DNA from: Congeria kusceri
Lineage: Eukaryota; Mollusca; Bivalvia; Myida; Dreissenidae
Length of the DNA: 64,000 bases
NCBI GenBank assembly: GCA_027627225.1
Contig: CM051040.1
Coordinates: forward strand, 29,989,634-30,053,633
Direction of reading: 5' to 3'
Positions 34,732 through 46,430 of this stretch are shown in pieces. The first letter of the stretch is position 1; each line of letters starts with the position of its first letter. Below the pieces are notes generated by a model. That model saw nothing but the letters and a program-made list of their open reading frames with translations. It had not been told where the DNA came from and searched no databases. A program made the position numbers and the translations under genes.

Positions 34732-34842
34732 ATTGGTTGTAATGCCTTGGTGCTAATGATCAATGAGGAATTAGCCAAATACATTGAAGCTTATGGGGAT
34801 AGAGTTGCCTTTATGGCATTTGCAAAGTGCAAACTAAAACAG
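34732..34842 (+). CDS. Candidate 111-bp internal exon, possibly SAM-like
   Basis: Flanked by an acceptor with pyrimidine tract ('ttttgttgttacag') and a donor 'cag|gtgtaa'; exactly 37 codons, phase 0 at both ends. It encodes 'LMINEELAKYIEAYGDRVAF' and 'MAFAKCKLKQ'. The 'EELxxYIxxYGDRxAF' phrase resembles the last helices of SAM-type domains, but I would not rely on this. No neighbouring exon was found, so the host gene is unknown. Confidence 0.35.
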
Positions 34843-34999
34843 GTGTAAAGATGCACTTAGTGGGGGGCATACCTGCTTGCAAACAGCTTTTGTTTGACTC
34901 GTGACTTATCAGGCTATCTTTAGCGGAGAGTTGTCATTTGCATTTATCTGTAATTATCTGAGGTTATCTGTCATTACTCTTTATCAGTACAACCATACA

Positions 35000-37470
35000 G
35001 GAGACAGATCAAGATTTGTGTGAAGTTGTTCCAAGTATACATGTATGTTGCTTGACATTTTGTTTTTACCAAATCTTCCTATATGAGACCCGATCTTTCT
35101 TTGCCATTATCATAAATCCAAATTGGCCCTATTTTTGTACCAAAATCTCCCTCTTAGGCTGAAAAAGTTCACATATATGCATTCAGACATTCAGACATTG
35201 TGCAGCCCAAATATCAAATACACAATAATGTTGTATTATAAGTGGTGATTACCCGAATATCAAAACGAAATAAACAAAATACATTTGATTAAGAGTTCTG
35301 AACACTTGTTTATAGGTACTATACACATGAGACTATACCACAGATTAAATTGTGAAGTCTTGCAAAATTATATTTTTCTTTAGAATCACCTAATGTTTTG
35401 TGGTAATCAATTTTTCTACTTTTAGATGGAGACTTTGAAGTCACATTTTCTGAAGTTCTACCTTGTTTGACGGGGGCAGACCATTTCCCACTATGTGGAT
35501 ATTCAAAATTGATGTGGACCTTTACAGTGGTAAAGGCCGACTTCCACCTGCAACAACTTGTGCTCTTCAGCGCTGGTTGCCGCGATTTACAACCCTGACA
35601 TGGTGTCAACCGCTAGGTTTAGGGCTTTGAAAGAATCGTACGGATTTATGAAAGTATAGTTCTTTTAGTATCTTGTAAATGTACACTGCTATAAACAGTT
35701 GCATAATCAGAGTTCAGTCCTTTATTACAATCGGCCTTTGAACTCATTATTAGTTTCTTGTTTATGCAATTATCGCAAGTTTAATTGATGCACAGTGATG
35801 ACTGAATATCTTTAACGTGATTATTTAGTGGCAGATATGCACAATTGACATATTGCCTTCTCATTCGTTCTCACTTTACAAGTAATGGCAGCAGTGTAAC
35901 TAAAATTTACCTTGATAATTTTTCATCATTTTTTAAGAATTACTTGTGTTTTTTTCTTTATAAATATCATTCTTTTACATGTAAATTTTAACAAATATTA
36001 CAACATTAATGTCAGAAAAAAATCATTTATTGTTGAGAGATACTGACTTCATCACTTACAACTGTCAGATATCTATTTGGAAGTGTGTTTTTTTTCATAG
36101 CAAAATCTACTTTCCATATGTTTAGCTCACCTGTGCTAAAAGTGATCATAGCTTACAGTATCAGCTTTTGTAATCGTTTGGATTTAGCGCCAAAAATTAA
36201 CTACTTTGACAATGTTATTGTAGTGCACATATGATTGTTGTTGGTATATGATGTTATATATTAACTTGTTTTCCAATGCCTGACAGTGGGAAGTAAGACA
36301 AATGATCTGTAAATGCTAACACAGTTGATTAAGAACTATGCCTAGGTCACTATGTTCACTTGACACAATGCTTTTTAGGTCATCTGTCACAGAGAGTCAA
36401 GATGAGCAATTGTGATCTCATTATCAGTTACCAGCCTATGTGTCCACATGTAAACGTTTCTTCGTAAACATGAATTCATGTTTATGGTATATGTTGGTTA
36501 TCAAAAATGTTATGTTGTAAATATACTCTTTAGCTCGACTATTCACCAATGGTTTGAGCTATACTACTCACCCTTTGGTCGCCGTAATGCGCTTTAAAAG
36601 GATTGAGTGCAATAAGTATGTGTCTCTGTAACTACTACAGATATAACATTGTTACTGAACAAATGTTTTCGGGGTCATTATGGTAGTCCACTGACCAAGA
36701 CCCATGACTCTGACCTGCAATTGGCAGAATTATGCTCCTTTTTGTATTTTACGTTAGTTTGCATGCAACTAAATCATATCTCTATATGACTATATCTGAT
36801 ACAGACTATATGCAATACAGATATTCATTTAAAACTTAACACTATGTCTTCTGGGTCATTATATAATGTCACTGGCCAAGGTACATTACTGTGATTATCA
36901 TTTTAGCCAAATTATGCCCCTTTTTGTACTTAAGGTACGAAGAACAAATGCCGAGCTATTGTCGTCGCTCTGTCGGCTGCGGCTGCGTTAGATGTGCTTT
37001 TTTATTATCTGAGTCCATATCTAAAAACCTGTCAAAGGTATCCATTCGAAATTTTCCATTCTTTTTCCCTATCATTAGAGTAATGCGTTACAGCAAAGCA
37101 GATAACCCTGTAATTTGTATTTCCATAGTTATCTGCCCTTGTTTGGACTAACAACAATATTTTGACACTTTTTGGTAAATATGAAATTTCTTAATAACTA
37201 TCAAAGACATTAAATTGAAACTCAATAAGCTTGTTTGTTGGTGCTGAGCCCATTCAGCGGACATGAGGAGGTAACTTGTTCAAGGATTTTGATGGAGTTA
37301 TTAACCATTCTCTACTTAAATTTTCGCTTTAGGTCAAATTTCTCAATACCTGTATGAGGTATTGATTTAAAATTCAGAGATAATTGATCACAGTTATGAA
37401 CCCATTATGTAGACAAGATGAGGTAACTATATCAAGGTAGTTATTGCCATTTGATGGGGGGGGGCAAATA
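35000..37470. other. Non-coding; remnants of dispersed repeats
   Basis: 36123-36150 ('tttagctcacctgtgctaaa') and 36530-36960 ('tagctcgactattcaccaat', 'gaagaacaaatgccgagcta') are remnants of repeats that I recognise as frequent in bivalves. A 96-codon reverse frame at 35319-35609 has no motif and I do not support it. Confidence 0.4.
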
Positions 37471-37477
37471 GTGTTTA

Positions 37478-37546
37478 CCCTGTCCGTGGGTACGTACGTT
37501 TGTACGTGTGCACGTATGTACGTGTGTACGTATGTACGAATGTTCC
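37478..37546 (+). repeat. GTAC-rich microsatellite
   Basis: Runs of 'tacgtacgtttgtacgtgtg' and 'cacgtatgtacgtgtgtacg'. Directly precedes the tandem array at 37550. Confidence 0.8.
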
Positions 37547-37549
37547 GAT

Positions 37550-38540
37550 TCTGGTCCGGACAATTACTTTGTCCAGCATTGGAGGATTTTCAAATAATTT
37601 GAAATGTTAAGCATAATGAGACGGTGTGTCGCGCGCAAGAACCAGGGCTCTAGGTCCAAGGTCAAGGTCATACTCAAAGGTCAAATATAAACATTAAACC
37701 ATAACCCGGTGCGGAACGTAATTTTGTCCAGCATGGAAGGAATTTCAAATAATTTGGCACAAGTTTAAAGCTTTGAGAGACGGTGTTTCGCGCGCAAGAA
37801 CCAAGTCCTTTGGTCCAAGGTCAAGGTCACACGTAAAGGTCAATGGTCAAATATAAGACTTAGAGCCATAGACGCTTTCCGGAGCATAATTTTGTCCAGC
37901 ATTGGAGGATTTTCAAAAAAATTTGCACAAATGTTAATCATAGTGAGAGGGTGTGTCGCGTGCAAGGACCAGGTTCCTAGGTCCAAGGTCAAGGTCACAC
38001 TTAAAGGTCAAAGGTCAAGTATATGTATAAACGTTAAGATTCCTGTCCAGGCAATAACTTTGTCCAGGATTGGGGGATTTTCAAATGACTTGGCAGAAGT
38101 GATAACCACTAAATGACGGCGTGTCAGAACTAAGTCCAAGGTAAAGGACAGACTTTAAGGTCAAAGGTCAAATATAGAAATAATACCATGGACCCTGACC
38201 GGAGCATAATTTTGACCGACATGGAAGAATTTTCAAATTACTTGACAGAAATTTATAAGCATTATGAGTTGGCATGTGGCGTGCAACAACCAGGTCCTTT
38301 GGACCAACGTTACGGTCAAATATAGGAGTTAAAGTCATTTCTTTGACCGAAGTATAAATTTGTCCAGCATGGAAGAATTTTTTAATTACTTGGCAGGACA
38401 CGGTATGTGGCGTGCGAGAATCTGTAGCTAAAAGGTCAATGTCACTAATCAAGTTCAAAGTCAAATAACTGTCTAGAGCATAATATTGTCATGCGTGCAG
38501 GGATTTTCTGATAAATTGGCTGCAATGATCTCCATCACCA
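37550..38540 (+). repeat. Tandem array R6, about 6 units of 150-165 bp
   Basis: Units contain 'taattttgtccagcattgga', 'ggattttcaaataatttg', 'gagacggtgtgtcgcgcgca', 'agaaccaggtccttggtcc' (variable), 'aaggtcaaggtcacacttaa' and 'aggtcaaatata'. Copies degenerate towards the right end. Non-coding. Confidence 0.85.
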
Positions 38541-38859
38541 GATGATTTGTCGCTTGCAAGAACCTGACTTGTGAAGTTATTGGATTACTTGCCTTTATTG
38601 ATGACTGTGCAAAGCATAATTCAAAAATGATAAAAGGCATTTTGTTGATTCTTCACATAATGATTTAAGATTACAATAGTAAGTTAAGTTATTTTCTGTC
38701 AGGACTAAAACCGTTGGTTGGAAATTTATTATTTCTCGACTTACTTCACAGAATAAGAGAAGAAGCAGAATTTACAATAAAGGTGAAATATAAAAGGAAC
38801 ATTCTCCTTTTGCATAATAATTTGTATGCACAAAGCGGCGCCACGTAGAACAGGCTCCA

Positions 38860-39990
38860 TAGGTGGGGGCATCATAGTCTGTGGACAAATTTCCAGTTGA
38901 ACTTAGAATTTTAGCTTCAGGTCAAATTTCTCAATATCTTTAAAGGTCTAGTTTAATCATTCTTTATTTGACTCCCACCCCCACACAAAATACTATGGGG
39001 AATTATATACCCCTGTGTACTGAAACTCTGCTGTGGTCACAGTGTGAACACAAGTGTGGTGACCGTTATCTGCTGAAATTAATACACTATGCAAGGGAAA
39101 CAGTCTACACGACCATTACTCCGTCAGCTGAGGATAATTGTTGCAGATAAATATATTTAGTAATTCACTGAGTGGTATACCCCATGGAGCGGCCAGACAT
39201 TCCTTAAACTAGGTATTGACTTGAAATTCAACACACTTCATTACTGTGATGACCCCGTTCAATATACATGTACATTATCCGTCTAAAACATAATGAAAAT
39301 ACGAAATGGATGTATAATAATATAATATTCAAATAAAGGTTAAACCATTCTGTAAAAAAGGCCAGAATACTATCAAATACGAGAAAGTCGAGCGTCCAGC
39401 ACCCATACACAGTGCTCTCGCTAAATTAAAGGACTAATTGTCCTGTTAGTTACATTATTATTATAATGCTGAGTTTTTATGTGAATTCATGTTTTAGGGT
39501 ATATGTTGGTTCTTCATAAGGTTTTCATTAACATTTTAAATACGGGACTACTTGTCCTGCTAGTTGCACAACTATTACTTTTTAGCTGACCTGAACATGT
39601 AGTGCTCAGTTTGGAGCAAGTGTGGTCAGTCTATATATGTGTATCATTGTCAGTCGGTCAATTATTAGCAGTTTCTTGAAACAACATCTCCTGACTGACT
39701 TAGCCACAGTTGTCAAGGAAGTTCCTCGGAGGGTTCAATTTCAAAATTATTCTAAGAACAATGGTTTGCAATACAGGCATATGTTTGCAATTATTGATCT
39801 TCTTAACCACAAATCAAATTCCGTAGCAGCCAAGAGACACCATACAAATTGCCAAAACAACAATTGCTTGTGTTTGCTTCTACTTTCTTCCTTTGTTTTA
39901 GCAAAAATATCTCTAGCCTAGTAACCAACAAGGCAATTAATCATTAACTGCCATAGCCGGATTTAGCAATAATACGCAGGTGAGCAACAC
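38860..39990 (+). repeat. Mixed dispersed repeats
   Basis: 38920-39240 contains 'ttaggtcaaatttctcaata'-like sequence, also seen at 37320-37350. 39255-39345 is nearly identical to 44310-44395 ('aaaacataatgaaaatacga', 'atggatgtataataatat'). 39580-39990 is a diverged copy of the repeat beginning 'tttagctgacctgaacat'. The 99-codon frame inside it is not a gene. Confidence 0.6.
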
Positions 39991-40189
39991 AGGGTATTCA
40001 TGTCCCTCTTGTTTAATATTATTAATATTTGTACAATTATTATTAAACTTTGGTCCTCTTATTAGGCATAACTTCAAGGCATGAATAATTATGTTGAAAC
40101 GTAAACATGTGTTATTTATTTTGCTTGTTTACTCTGGCTGTATTTGAGACTACCAAACAGTTGTAATACTATTTTATACAGATATACCA

Positions 40190-40517
40190 ATTTGCATTGT
40201 ACAAAACATTTAAGCATATTAATCAATCGGACCACTCTGTCTCGTAGATGCCTGTAAAGAGCTAATGCCTCGTCTTTTGTATTCGGATAAGAAAGGCCGT
40301 CTTCTGCTATGGCCGAGATGAGCATATCATACAGATTCGAGTCACAGCACTCTAGCGCACGGAACGTAGCTTGTGTCCGAGCGACATTTATGTCATCCTG
40401 GAGAACATTGTACATGTAGTTACGGCTCCCCCACAGCTCCGGGTGATTAAACATTTGGTTAGGCGACCGTCTGATGGAGTGATCGTTTCACATTTTCATT
40501 GCCAAGTCCAGCTCTGC
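40190..40517 (-). pseudogene. Integrase-core (rve-like) gene, last exon
   Basis: Minus strand, acceptor 'ttattgtag' just before 40517. It encodes 'AELDLAMKM' then a stop, where this family has Trp (TGG to TGA), then 'NDHSIRRSPNQMF' (family pattern WNxHxIRxSxN...GRP). The C-terminal region follows: 'HPELWGSRNYMYNV', 'DDINVARTQ', 'CDSNLYDMLISAIAEDGLSYP' and 'KDEALALYRHLRD'. This matches the tail of the uncharacterised integrase-core proteins found in many copies in fish and molluscs. Coding similarity fades near 40190. Confidence 0.7.
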
Positions 40518-40639
40518 CTACAATAACACTAGTAGTGATTATTATTTCATATAAAATGAACAAAACACGCCCTGCTATTTGGGGGCATATAGTAATCGCA
40601 TCGTTCGTCTCGCTTCTTACGCAGAGCACAACTCGGAAA

Positions 40640-41110
40640 GTATTTAAATGTATCAAACGATACTTCATATAATGATAGAGGGCGTTAATTGGAAGTACAG
40701 AGTACAACGACCACAACTCATTCTTCAATATTTACGGAGTTATTGTCATTTTATTTATTTTCTTGTGTGGAGCATAACTTCATTAGTATTGAAGGGAATT
40801 AAAATAAATTATTATGTATTGATAGCGGCTGTGCAAAGTACAAGGACCATAACTATTAAATATTTACGGAGTAAATGCCCTTTGTTTAATTTTCTTGTGC
40901 AAGGCATAACTACATTAGTATTGAAAGGAATTAAAATACAACCAGATATATAGTAAAAGAGGACATCGAGAGAAAGCGAAGAGCTCTGAAACCAAAACTC
41001 TTTCTTAAATATTTTTGTAATTATTGCATATGGCTGATTTTGCTTTTGTGGAGCATATGTTCATTGAGTAATTTTCTTTTGCGGAACATAATTCTAAAAG
41101 TATTGAAAGG
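40640..41110 (+). repeat. Intronic tandem repeat, 3 units of about 120-150 bp
   Basis: Units contain 'ttcaatatttacggagt', 'tttcttgtgtggagcataac', 'ttcattagtattgaaaggaa' and 'ttaaaat'. Lies in the intron of the integrase-core pseudogene, between 40517 and 41188. Confidence 0.7.
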
Positions 41111-41187
41111 ATTTAAAATGATACTACTAGAGCTAGAAACCTTTTAATTTCAATACCAGTGAATAATGACTCCAGTGAATAACATAC

Positions 41188-41624
41188 CTGAATCAATGCC
41201 ATAAAGCAAAAATGGATCATGTTCTTGTCTATGTCAGAGGCAGAGAATTCGCCGTCGTCCTGGAGATTTAAAGAAAGATATCTATCCAGTGCTGGGTATG
41301 CTGCCGTCGCATATACCTCCACCAAGCTTCTATTTTTTTATTTTTGCGTACTTGCTCCTTTGCGGAATTATGTGCTTAGGTCACCATGCCTGCGAAACTC
41401 GCTTTGCATGTCTTTTACCATTACATTTTCAGTACCAAAGTCGCCCCTGATCATGTCGGCAGTACCACCGTTTTTCTCCTCAGCCTCCAAAAAGTAACCT
41501 CCAATCACGCTAGGGTTGTTGTTTGTTGTATAAACGTTTAACCAAATCACCTTCCTGCTATATCCACAGATGCACCCGTGTATACAAAGTTTATCGTACC
41601 CATCGATGTTCCATATGAAGTATA
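41188..41624 (-). pseudogene. Integrase-core (rve-like) gene, catalytic exon
   Basis: Minus strand. 'RRVYFIWNIDGYDKL' carries the first catalytic Asp (H/NxDGYDK). 'IHGCICGYSRKVIWLNVYTTNNNPSVIG' follows, where the family has Asp before GYSR and this copy has Cys. 'IRGDFGTENVMVKDMQ' contains the second catalytic Asp, and 'KKIEAWWRYMRRQHTQHWIDIF' the catalytic Glu (xRIEAWW). It ends 'NMIHFCFMALIQ' at a donor 'cag|gtatgt' (boundary 41188). Lesions: a stop near 41370 ('DLST' then TAA), a frame change just after it, another near 41280, and small in-frame losses. Spliced structure is intact, so it decayed in place rather than by retroposition. Confidence 0.75.
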
Positions 41625-42244
41625 CCCGTCTAATAAATCTGTGAGCAGTTCTTTGCCTTATACCTCAATATAAAAAGTTATCAGACTCCAAGTATGAAAG
41701 GCGACACACGCACCCGATTTCAGACGTTACCAGTGTTTTAAGTGTGCTACATTCGATGGCTAATGTCGTTTCCTATAGGTGATCATCACGCGGGAAATAC
41801 ATGATGTGTACAGGTAGATAAATATTGTACTTCGTGATCAGTATGGGTTAGATTTATATCTGTATATTCTTAAATAGTTATACCATTCTTCTACTAAACG
41901 TATATCATGTATTCGGTATGTCTACTAGATTCGCTTTAATTTACCAAATGTTTGTGTAAACTTAGTATAGAATAACTAGATATATTTTGTTTATTATTTA
42001 TTTTATATATTTGCATAATTCTACAAATATTAATTGTACTATATTTTTCATCACATTCATTTTTATTTATTTACCGTGCCATTATGTTCTATATGTTTGT
42101 TTTTGCTATATAAAATTGTATAGGCTAAATAAACTTGACTGATTATTAATTACATGTATTTAAGCCAAATCATCGTTTTTGTCACATTGGCCGAGACTAC
42201 CATATCAGTCATAAAGAAGCTTTAATTTATCGACTTCTTAAAGA

Positions 42245-42502
42245 TCAGTACTCCATTCTTACCACTTTAGTCGTGCGAGAATTGGAAAAAAAGTGAAATA
42301 CAGTGCCATTGAAATGACGGCTAAACACATGTTTCGTTAAATATTGTTTATAAAATGAATGCCCTTGAACGTAAAACAAATCACTCAAGGATAGCCGAAG
42401 GATAGCATTCATCTTCACGTAACGGACACATGAAATATGGCCAACAGTATCTTTGGTCGGCGATTTTTTCACGTACACGCGTCCCTTCAAGTTCACGGGC
42501 AC
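42245..42502 (-). other. Unassigned sequence within the integrase-core locus
   Basis: Minus-strand open frames encode stretches such as 'GTRVREKIADQRYC' in one frame and 'LKGRVYVKKSPTKD' in another. I recognise neither, and no splice pair links them convincingly to the neighbouring exons. Probably intron. Confidence 0.3.
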
Positions 42503-42599
42503 ATGGAATACCCGCTAAGTTGTTCCGGGGTCTGCTTAAGTAGAAGTGTTCACATTTAATTTATTAGTTTTTTAAAAATCATTTTGATACCAAATTACT

Positions 42600-42890
42600 T
42601 TATGGGTCACATGTTTGAAGAACAGTGTGCACATCACGAGTCCGCGCCCTCAGTCCGTTTGCCAAACATCGCTGTCTCAAAATTCTATAGCCGTGTTGGC
42701 CACCTGACTGTTCGAGTTCGTTGAAAATGAAATATATCACTGTCTTTATATCACTATAGTCTCTCTTCTTCAAATCAAACGAGCACAAGATCCTGTGTAT
42801 TTGACGTATCGATATCGACACGCCATGTGTGTTCAGCATAACAAAACTAATTTGACGATAAGAAAGTCCTTCTCGAAATTATCTGACAAT
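42600..42890 (-). pseudogene. Integrase-core (rve-like) gene, N-terminal exon
   Basis: Minus strand. 'FREGLSYRQISFVMLNTHGV' and 'SISIRQIHRILCSFDLKKRDY' give the helix-turn-helix-like start of these proteins. 'VIYFIFNELEQSGGQHGYRIL' and 'RQRCLANGLRARTRDVHTVL' follow, then 'DP' and a TAA where the family usually has Glu. Upstream, a further stop (TAA) precedes 'FREGLSY'. Together with 41188-41624 and 40190-40517 this makes one three-exon pseudogene of about 2.7 kb. Confidence 0.65.
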
Positions 42891-42939
42891 ATGATCGTTT
42901 CTGTCGGCCATGATAGTTTTTATAAACAAGATACGGAAC

Positions 42940-43140
42940 AATTTGATTGGTTCTCTAACTCATGGGAACAAGTTAGTATGTCGTTCCCTCGACTTAATAT
43001 CTCGTTCCCTCGACTTAGTATCTCGTTCCATCGAGTTAGTATCTCGTTCCCTCGACTTACAATCTCGTTCCCTCGACTTAGTTTCTCGTGGGAACGAGAT
43101 AAAAAAAGAGTAGTGCATGTCCCTCTGTGCCACCGTAGTT
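42940..43140 (-). mobile_element. Minisatellite-bearing element, 21-bp units (family M1), copy at 43 kb
   Basis: About 6 units of the same 21-bp repeat as at 31 kb, opposite orientation: AGTATCTC, GTTCCCTC, GACTT on the plus strand. Flanks match the 31 kb element on both sides ('gtagtgcatgtc', 'gtgccaccgtag' and 'aacaatttgattggtt'). It borders the left end of the GT92 upstream duplication. Confidence 0.8.
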
Positions 43141-43650
43141 GACGATTGTTCACGTGCGGATTTGCAAACATTACATCGATAACTCTAGTGACACTTAAAT
43201 AGGCACGTGACATGGTGTTGGTTTATGTTACTGGCTAAAAGGATATAGACTAAATGCCTTTTAGTTTAAACCGGTTAAAGCATTGAAATAGTCGTTCACA
43301 ATGTACATAAAATTGTATAATGATAAAGGACATAATGGAATGATTTGTAAGTAGAGTGGTCGATACGTTACTGTTTAGATGATGGTTTTAATTATTCAAA
43401 GAGATGTTTTGTGTCGATCTAGAACGTTGGCGTTAATGACAACAAAACTGAATTTATTATTCATGAATGTCATGTGAAAGCAGTACTATCGATTATTAGG
43501 GACTGTGGGTCATTAGTCATTACAAAGCGAGTTACAACTTATATATGGAATTGCAAGAAATTGTTGCTGCGATAATACAACGAAAAAAGGTATGCTGTTT
43601 TATACTAGCGTACTTGTGTAACTAAATAAAAAAGACTTTTCGGTAAATTT
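43140..43650 (+). promoter_or_regulatory. Probable promoter / 5' non-coding exon region of the GT92 gene (duplicated)
   Basis: Matches 51040-51520 block by block: 'tttgc.aac.tta', 'gtga.acttaaat', 'gttttaattattcaaag', 'ggc.attaa', 'tattattcatgaatg' and 'tttatactagcgtacttg'. Conservation of this non-coding stretch upstream of both GT92 copies suggests a promoter and first exon. 'aaaaaag|gtatgc' near 43589 is a possible donor, pairing with the acceptor at 45536. This is inference; no transcript start can be read from sequence. Confidence 0.4.
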
Positions 43651-44924
43651 CACTTTACGCTTACAGTTTAGATTAAATTACGATATACTTCAGATAAAAA
43701 CAATCGTGTAATTGCATTAGAAAAATTATTTTTCAAAATCGCATGGAATAAATAGGTCCTAAAGAATAATACCACTAATATGTAAGTGGTTTTACAGTTA
43801 CAGTCAATTAAAACAACAAACAGATATTTATTATGGTAATTTATCTTGGCATGGGGTGGTATTCACAAATCTTAAGTTAAATTTTATCCTTATCATTAAA
43901 TGAACAATTTTCTTTAACTGTGTAATCTCATATAAACACACTTCAGCACTAAATGACATGTTGAAATGGCATCTTTATTTAAATGTGTTTTGACAAACAT
44001 AAACACAATGCCAATGTGTTAATTAATGAAAAACATACATTAAATCAAAATTTGCCACTTCAGTTAAAGTATTTAATAAATTACTGAAGATGCTTTTAGA
44101 ATACCATCCCTGGTCTTCGATTTCAGTTTTGACGTTGGAGAAAGAAATTGTAAAATAGTTGTGTTGATACAAATATTGATTGAACAAGATTTTCAATAAA
44201 ATCACTAGCACGTAGTTATTATTTAAAAAAAAAAAATCAGTTACGTGTAAAACAAACAATGTTTATTACTATAAACATTATTAGAGCAAAGAGCATTCAC
44301 TATCCTCACTTAAGTTCAATATACATTATGCGTCTAAAACATAATGAAAATACGAAATGGATGTATAATAATATAGTATTCAAATAAAGATTAAACTCTT
44401 ATGATTACGTAAATTCTAAATTATGCAATGATATAACTGAAAAATAGTAAAAGCATTTTGAATATTTTTATTAAAAATGTCAATCAATTCTCAAAGGTCT
44501 CTCCTGATTTGCTGCTGTGGTTTAAAAATCACAGAGCAGGGGAGCTCACTCTTAGGCGTTTGGCAAAATCTAAACCAACTTTAAAAAGTAGGGACAATTT
44601 TTTAAAACATTTGTTTATGTTTGGTATACAATTAATGCAAGTTGTTTTCACAATAGATATATTATATTTCTATATTATTATGTTTTACTTTATATAAGCA
44701 TGAATTATTCTTCACACTATATTACTAATTATTCAATATATTTCGTAATTGTATTATGATTTTGAAATTAATTTTGGCGTTAATAAGAAAGGATAAAATG
44801 TTTATACAAACTACATTTCTCACATTCAAAGAAACATAATACTATTAAGAAAGGTATCAATTTAAACTCGATTTCCAATTAATGTTAAATTCCGGGCTAT
44901 GTGTGAGGTTCGGCATGACGTTAA
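43651..44924. other. Non-coding, probably intron; short dispersed repeat at 44310-44395
   Basis: A+T-rich. 44310-44395 repeats 39255-39345 almost exactly. I see no gene. Confidence 0.4.
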
Positions 44925-45140
44925 ACCAGTTTAAACCCCCAATGCTTCGCATTGACCGTTCCAAGGCGGTGACTCCAGTTTTGATCTTTTTATGTTTTGT
45001 GTTGACAACGTATGTATTGTACTGTTTTGTATAGGCAATTTGTCACTTGCCTCAAACATAGGACCTGAAGATGTTAATAAAAGTTTCTCTCCTACTGATA
45101 TTTCTGGGGTTTCATTCATCTTATATTCAATAGATACAAT
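44925..45140 (+). repeat. Dispersed repeat R7, copy 1
   Basis: 'ggtgactccagttttgatc', 'tatgttttgtgttg', 'gcaatttgtcacttgcctca' and 'gtttctctcctactgat' recur at 58700-58865 in the same order (about 80% alike by eye). Within the GT92 upstream intron. Non-coding. Confidence 0.7.
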
Positions 45141-45536
45141 AACATATATTTGTCATTTATACTTCAAAATCTTCTTATGGTCTACATATAATGTTCAACA
45201 TATCCATAATTAAATTGTTAGATTGTCAAATGTTAGAGCATTTAAGTCAAATAAGAATGATTGTTTTGTAAAACAAATGCTCTTTTATGGGGTTAAATGA
45301 TGTGTTGTGTTCATATAACACAAAATACTTGAATATGGGCAAGTTGTTGTTGTCATATAGCATGAACATGTAAACAATGAAATAGTTTCTTACTGACTAC
45401 TTATCTTAATAAACAGACCACACACATTAGTTCTACACAATTAAGATAAACATGTTATGAAACATCTTATCCATGGTGAAACTGATCATATTAATGTTGT
45501 TATAATTGCGTCGGTGTCTATTTTGTTTCTTTTCAG

Positions 45537-46430
45537 AAAGTCCTTGAAAGCAATCTCTGGAACAACAAAGGTCTGGCTTTGCAGCCTTCTGATTACATTG
45601 CCAGAAATGCTATCCAGATGTTGACACGAGACAGTTTATTGTTTGGAATTTAACATTTGGAATATCTACCACACTGTTCCGAAGTATGATATAATATTAA
45701 AATTATAGCTTAAATGTGGGTCATTATAGACTATCAAACATTGCAACAAGAGAGACATATCTTTGAAAGAAAACTTCTGATATAAAACAACCGACGACAT
45801 ACGATGCATTAGATAGTATGTTTTATAAAATTGATGCGATAGCAAGCAATTCAGAGGACAAAGAGTAATTCAACACATCGAGTATCAGAAAGACGAAGTT
45901 TATAATGAAGTTCATGCATCACACTGTACGAAAGAGGAAGACATCAACTATACAAAAACGGACATGTTTTAATGTATAGAGATTGACAGCGTGTCTTTTA
46001 TTTGATACAATACACTATGTAATTGAGAACAGACGAAATTTCACAACGTAATATTTACATCAAAATTGGGTGCAAAATAAAATAATATTGAAGATGACAC
46101 ATTACCTAATGGATAAACCGCTATTGACGTCGTTATTCAACAGTGAACATGAACATTTTATAACAAACCATGACGTCTATTTGTGAATATCAACACAGAA
46201 ATGTATTAATCTTGAGTGGCTACATTGAAACCACTAGAGTGATCACCTGAGTATATCAAAGGAGGAACTTGTGTTGTCATTCAACATTTGAATACGCATG
46301 CACTTTTATTTGATGTTTTCGCATATATCTTAAGGCACACGTGTTTTCCTCACACACACAAAAACACTGAGTTTCATATTGGTGTGTGGGTTTATATTTA
46401 TCTGCTTTTTTATTTTTAATATCGTTGAAA
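45537..46430 (+). other. 5' untranslated part of the GT92 coding exon
   Basis: An acceptor ('ttttgtttcttttcag') lies at 45536. The sequence from there to the ATG at 46431 is matched by 54014-54553 in the duplicate ('ttcagaaagtccttgaaa' against 'ttcaggaagtcattcaaa', 'ctgagtttcatattggtg' against 'ctgagtttcataatggtg'). No long frame runs through it, so I take it as untranslated leader or upstream sequence. Confidence 0.4.

Noticed and set aside
35319..35609. 96-residue reverse frame
   Set aside because: No recognisable domain and no splice-site support; I could not distinguish it from chance.
40459..40728. 89-residue reverse frame overlapping the integrase-core exon
   Set aside because: It overlaps the true exon in another frame and includes intron sequence; the exon frame ('NDHSIRRSPNQMF') matches the family instead.
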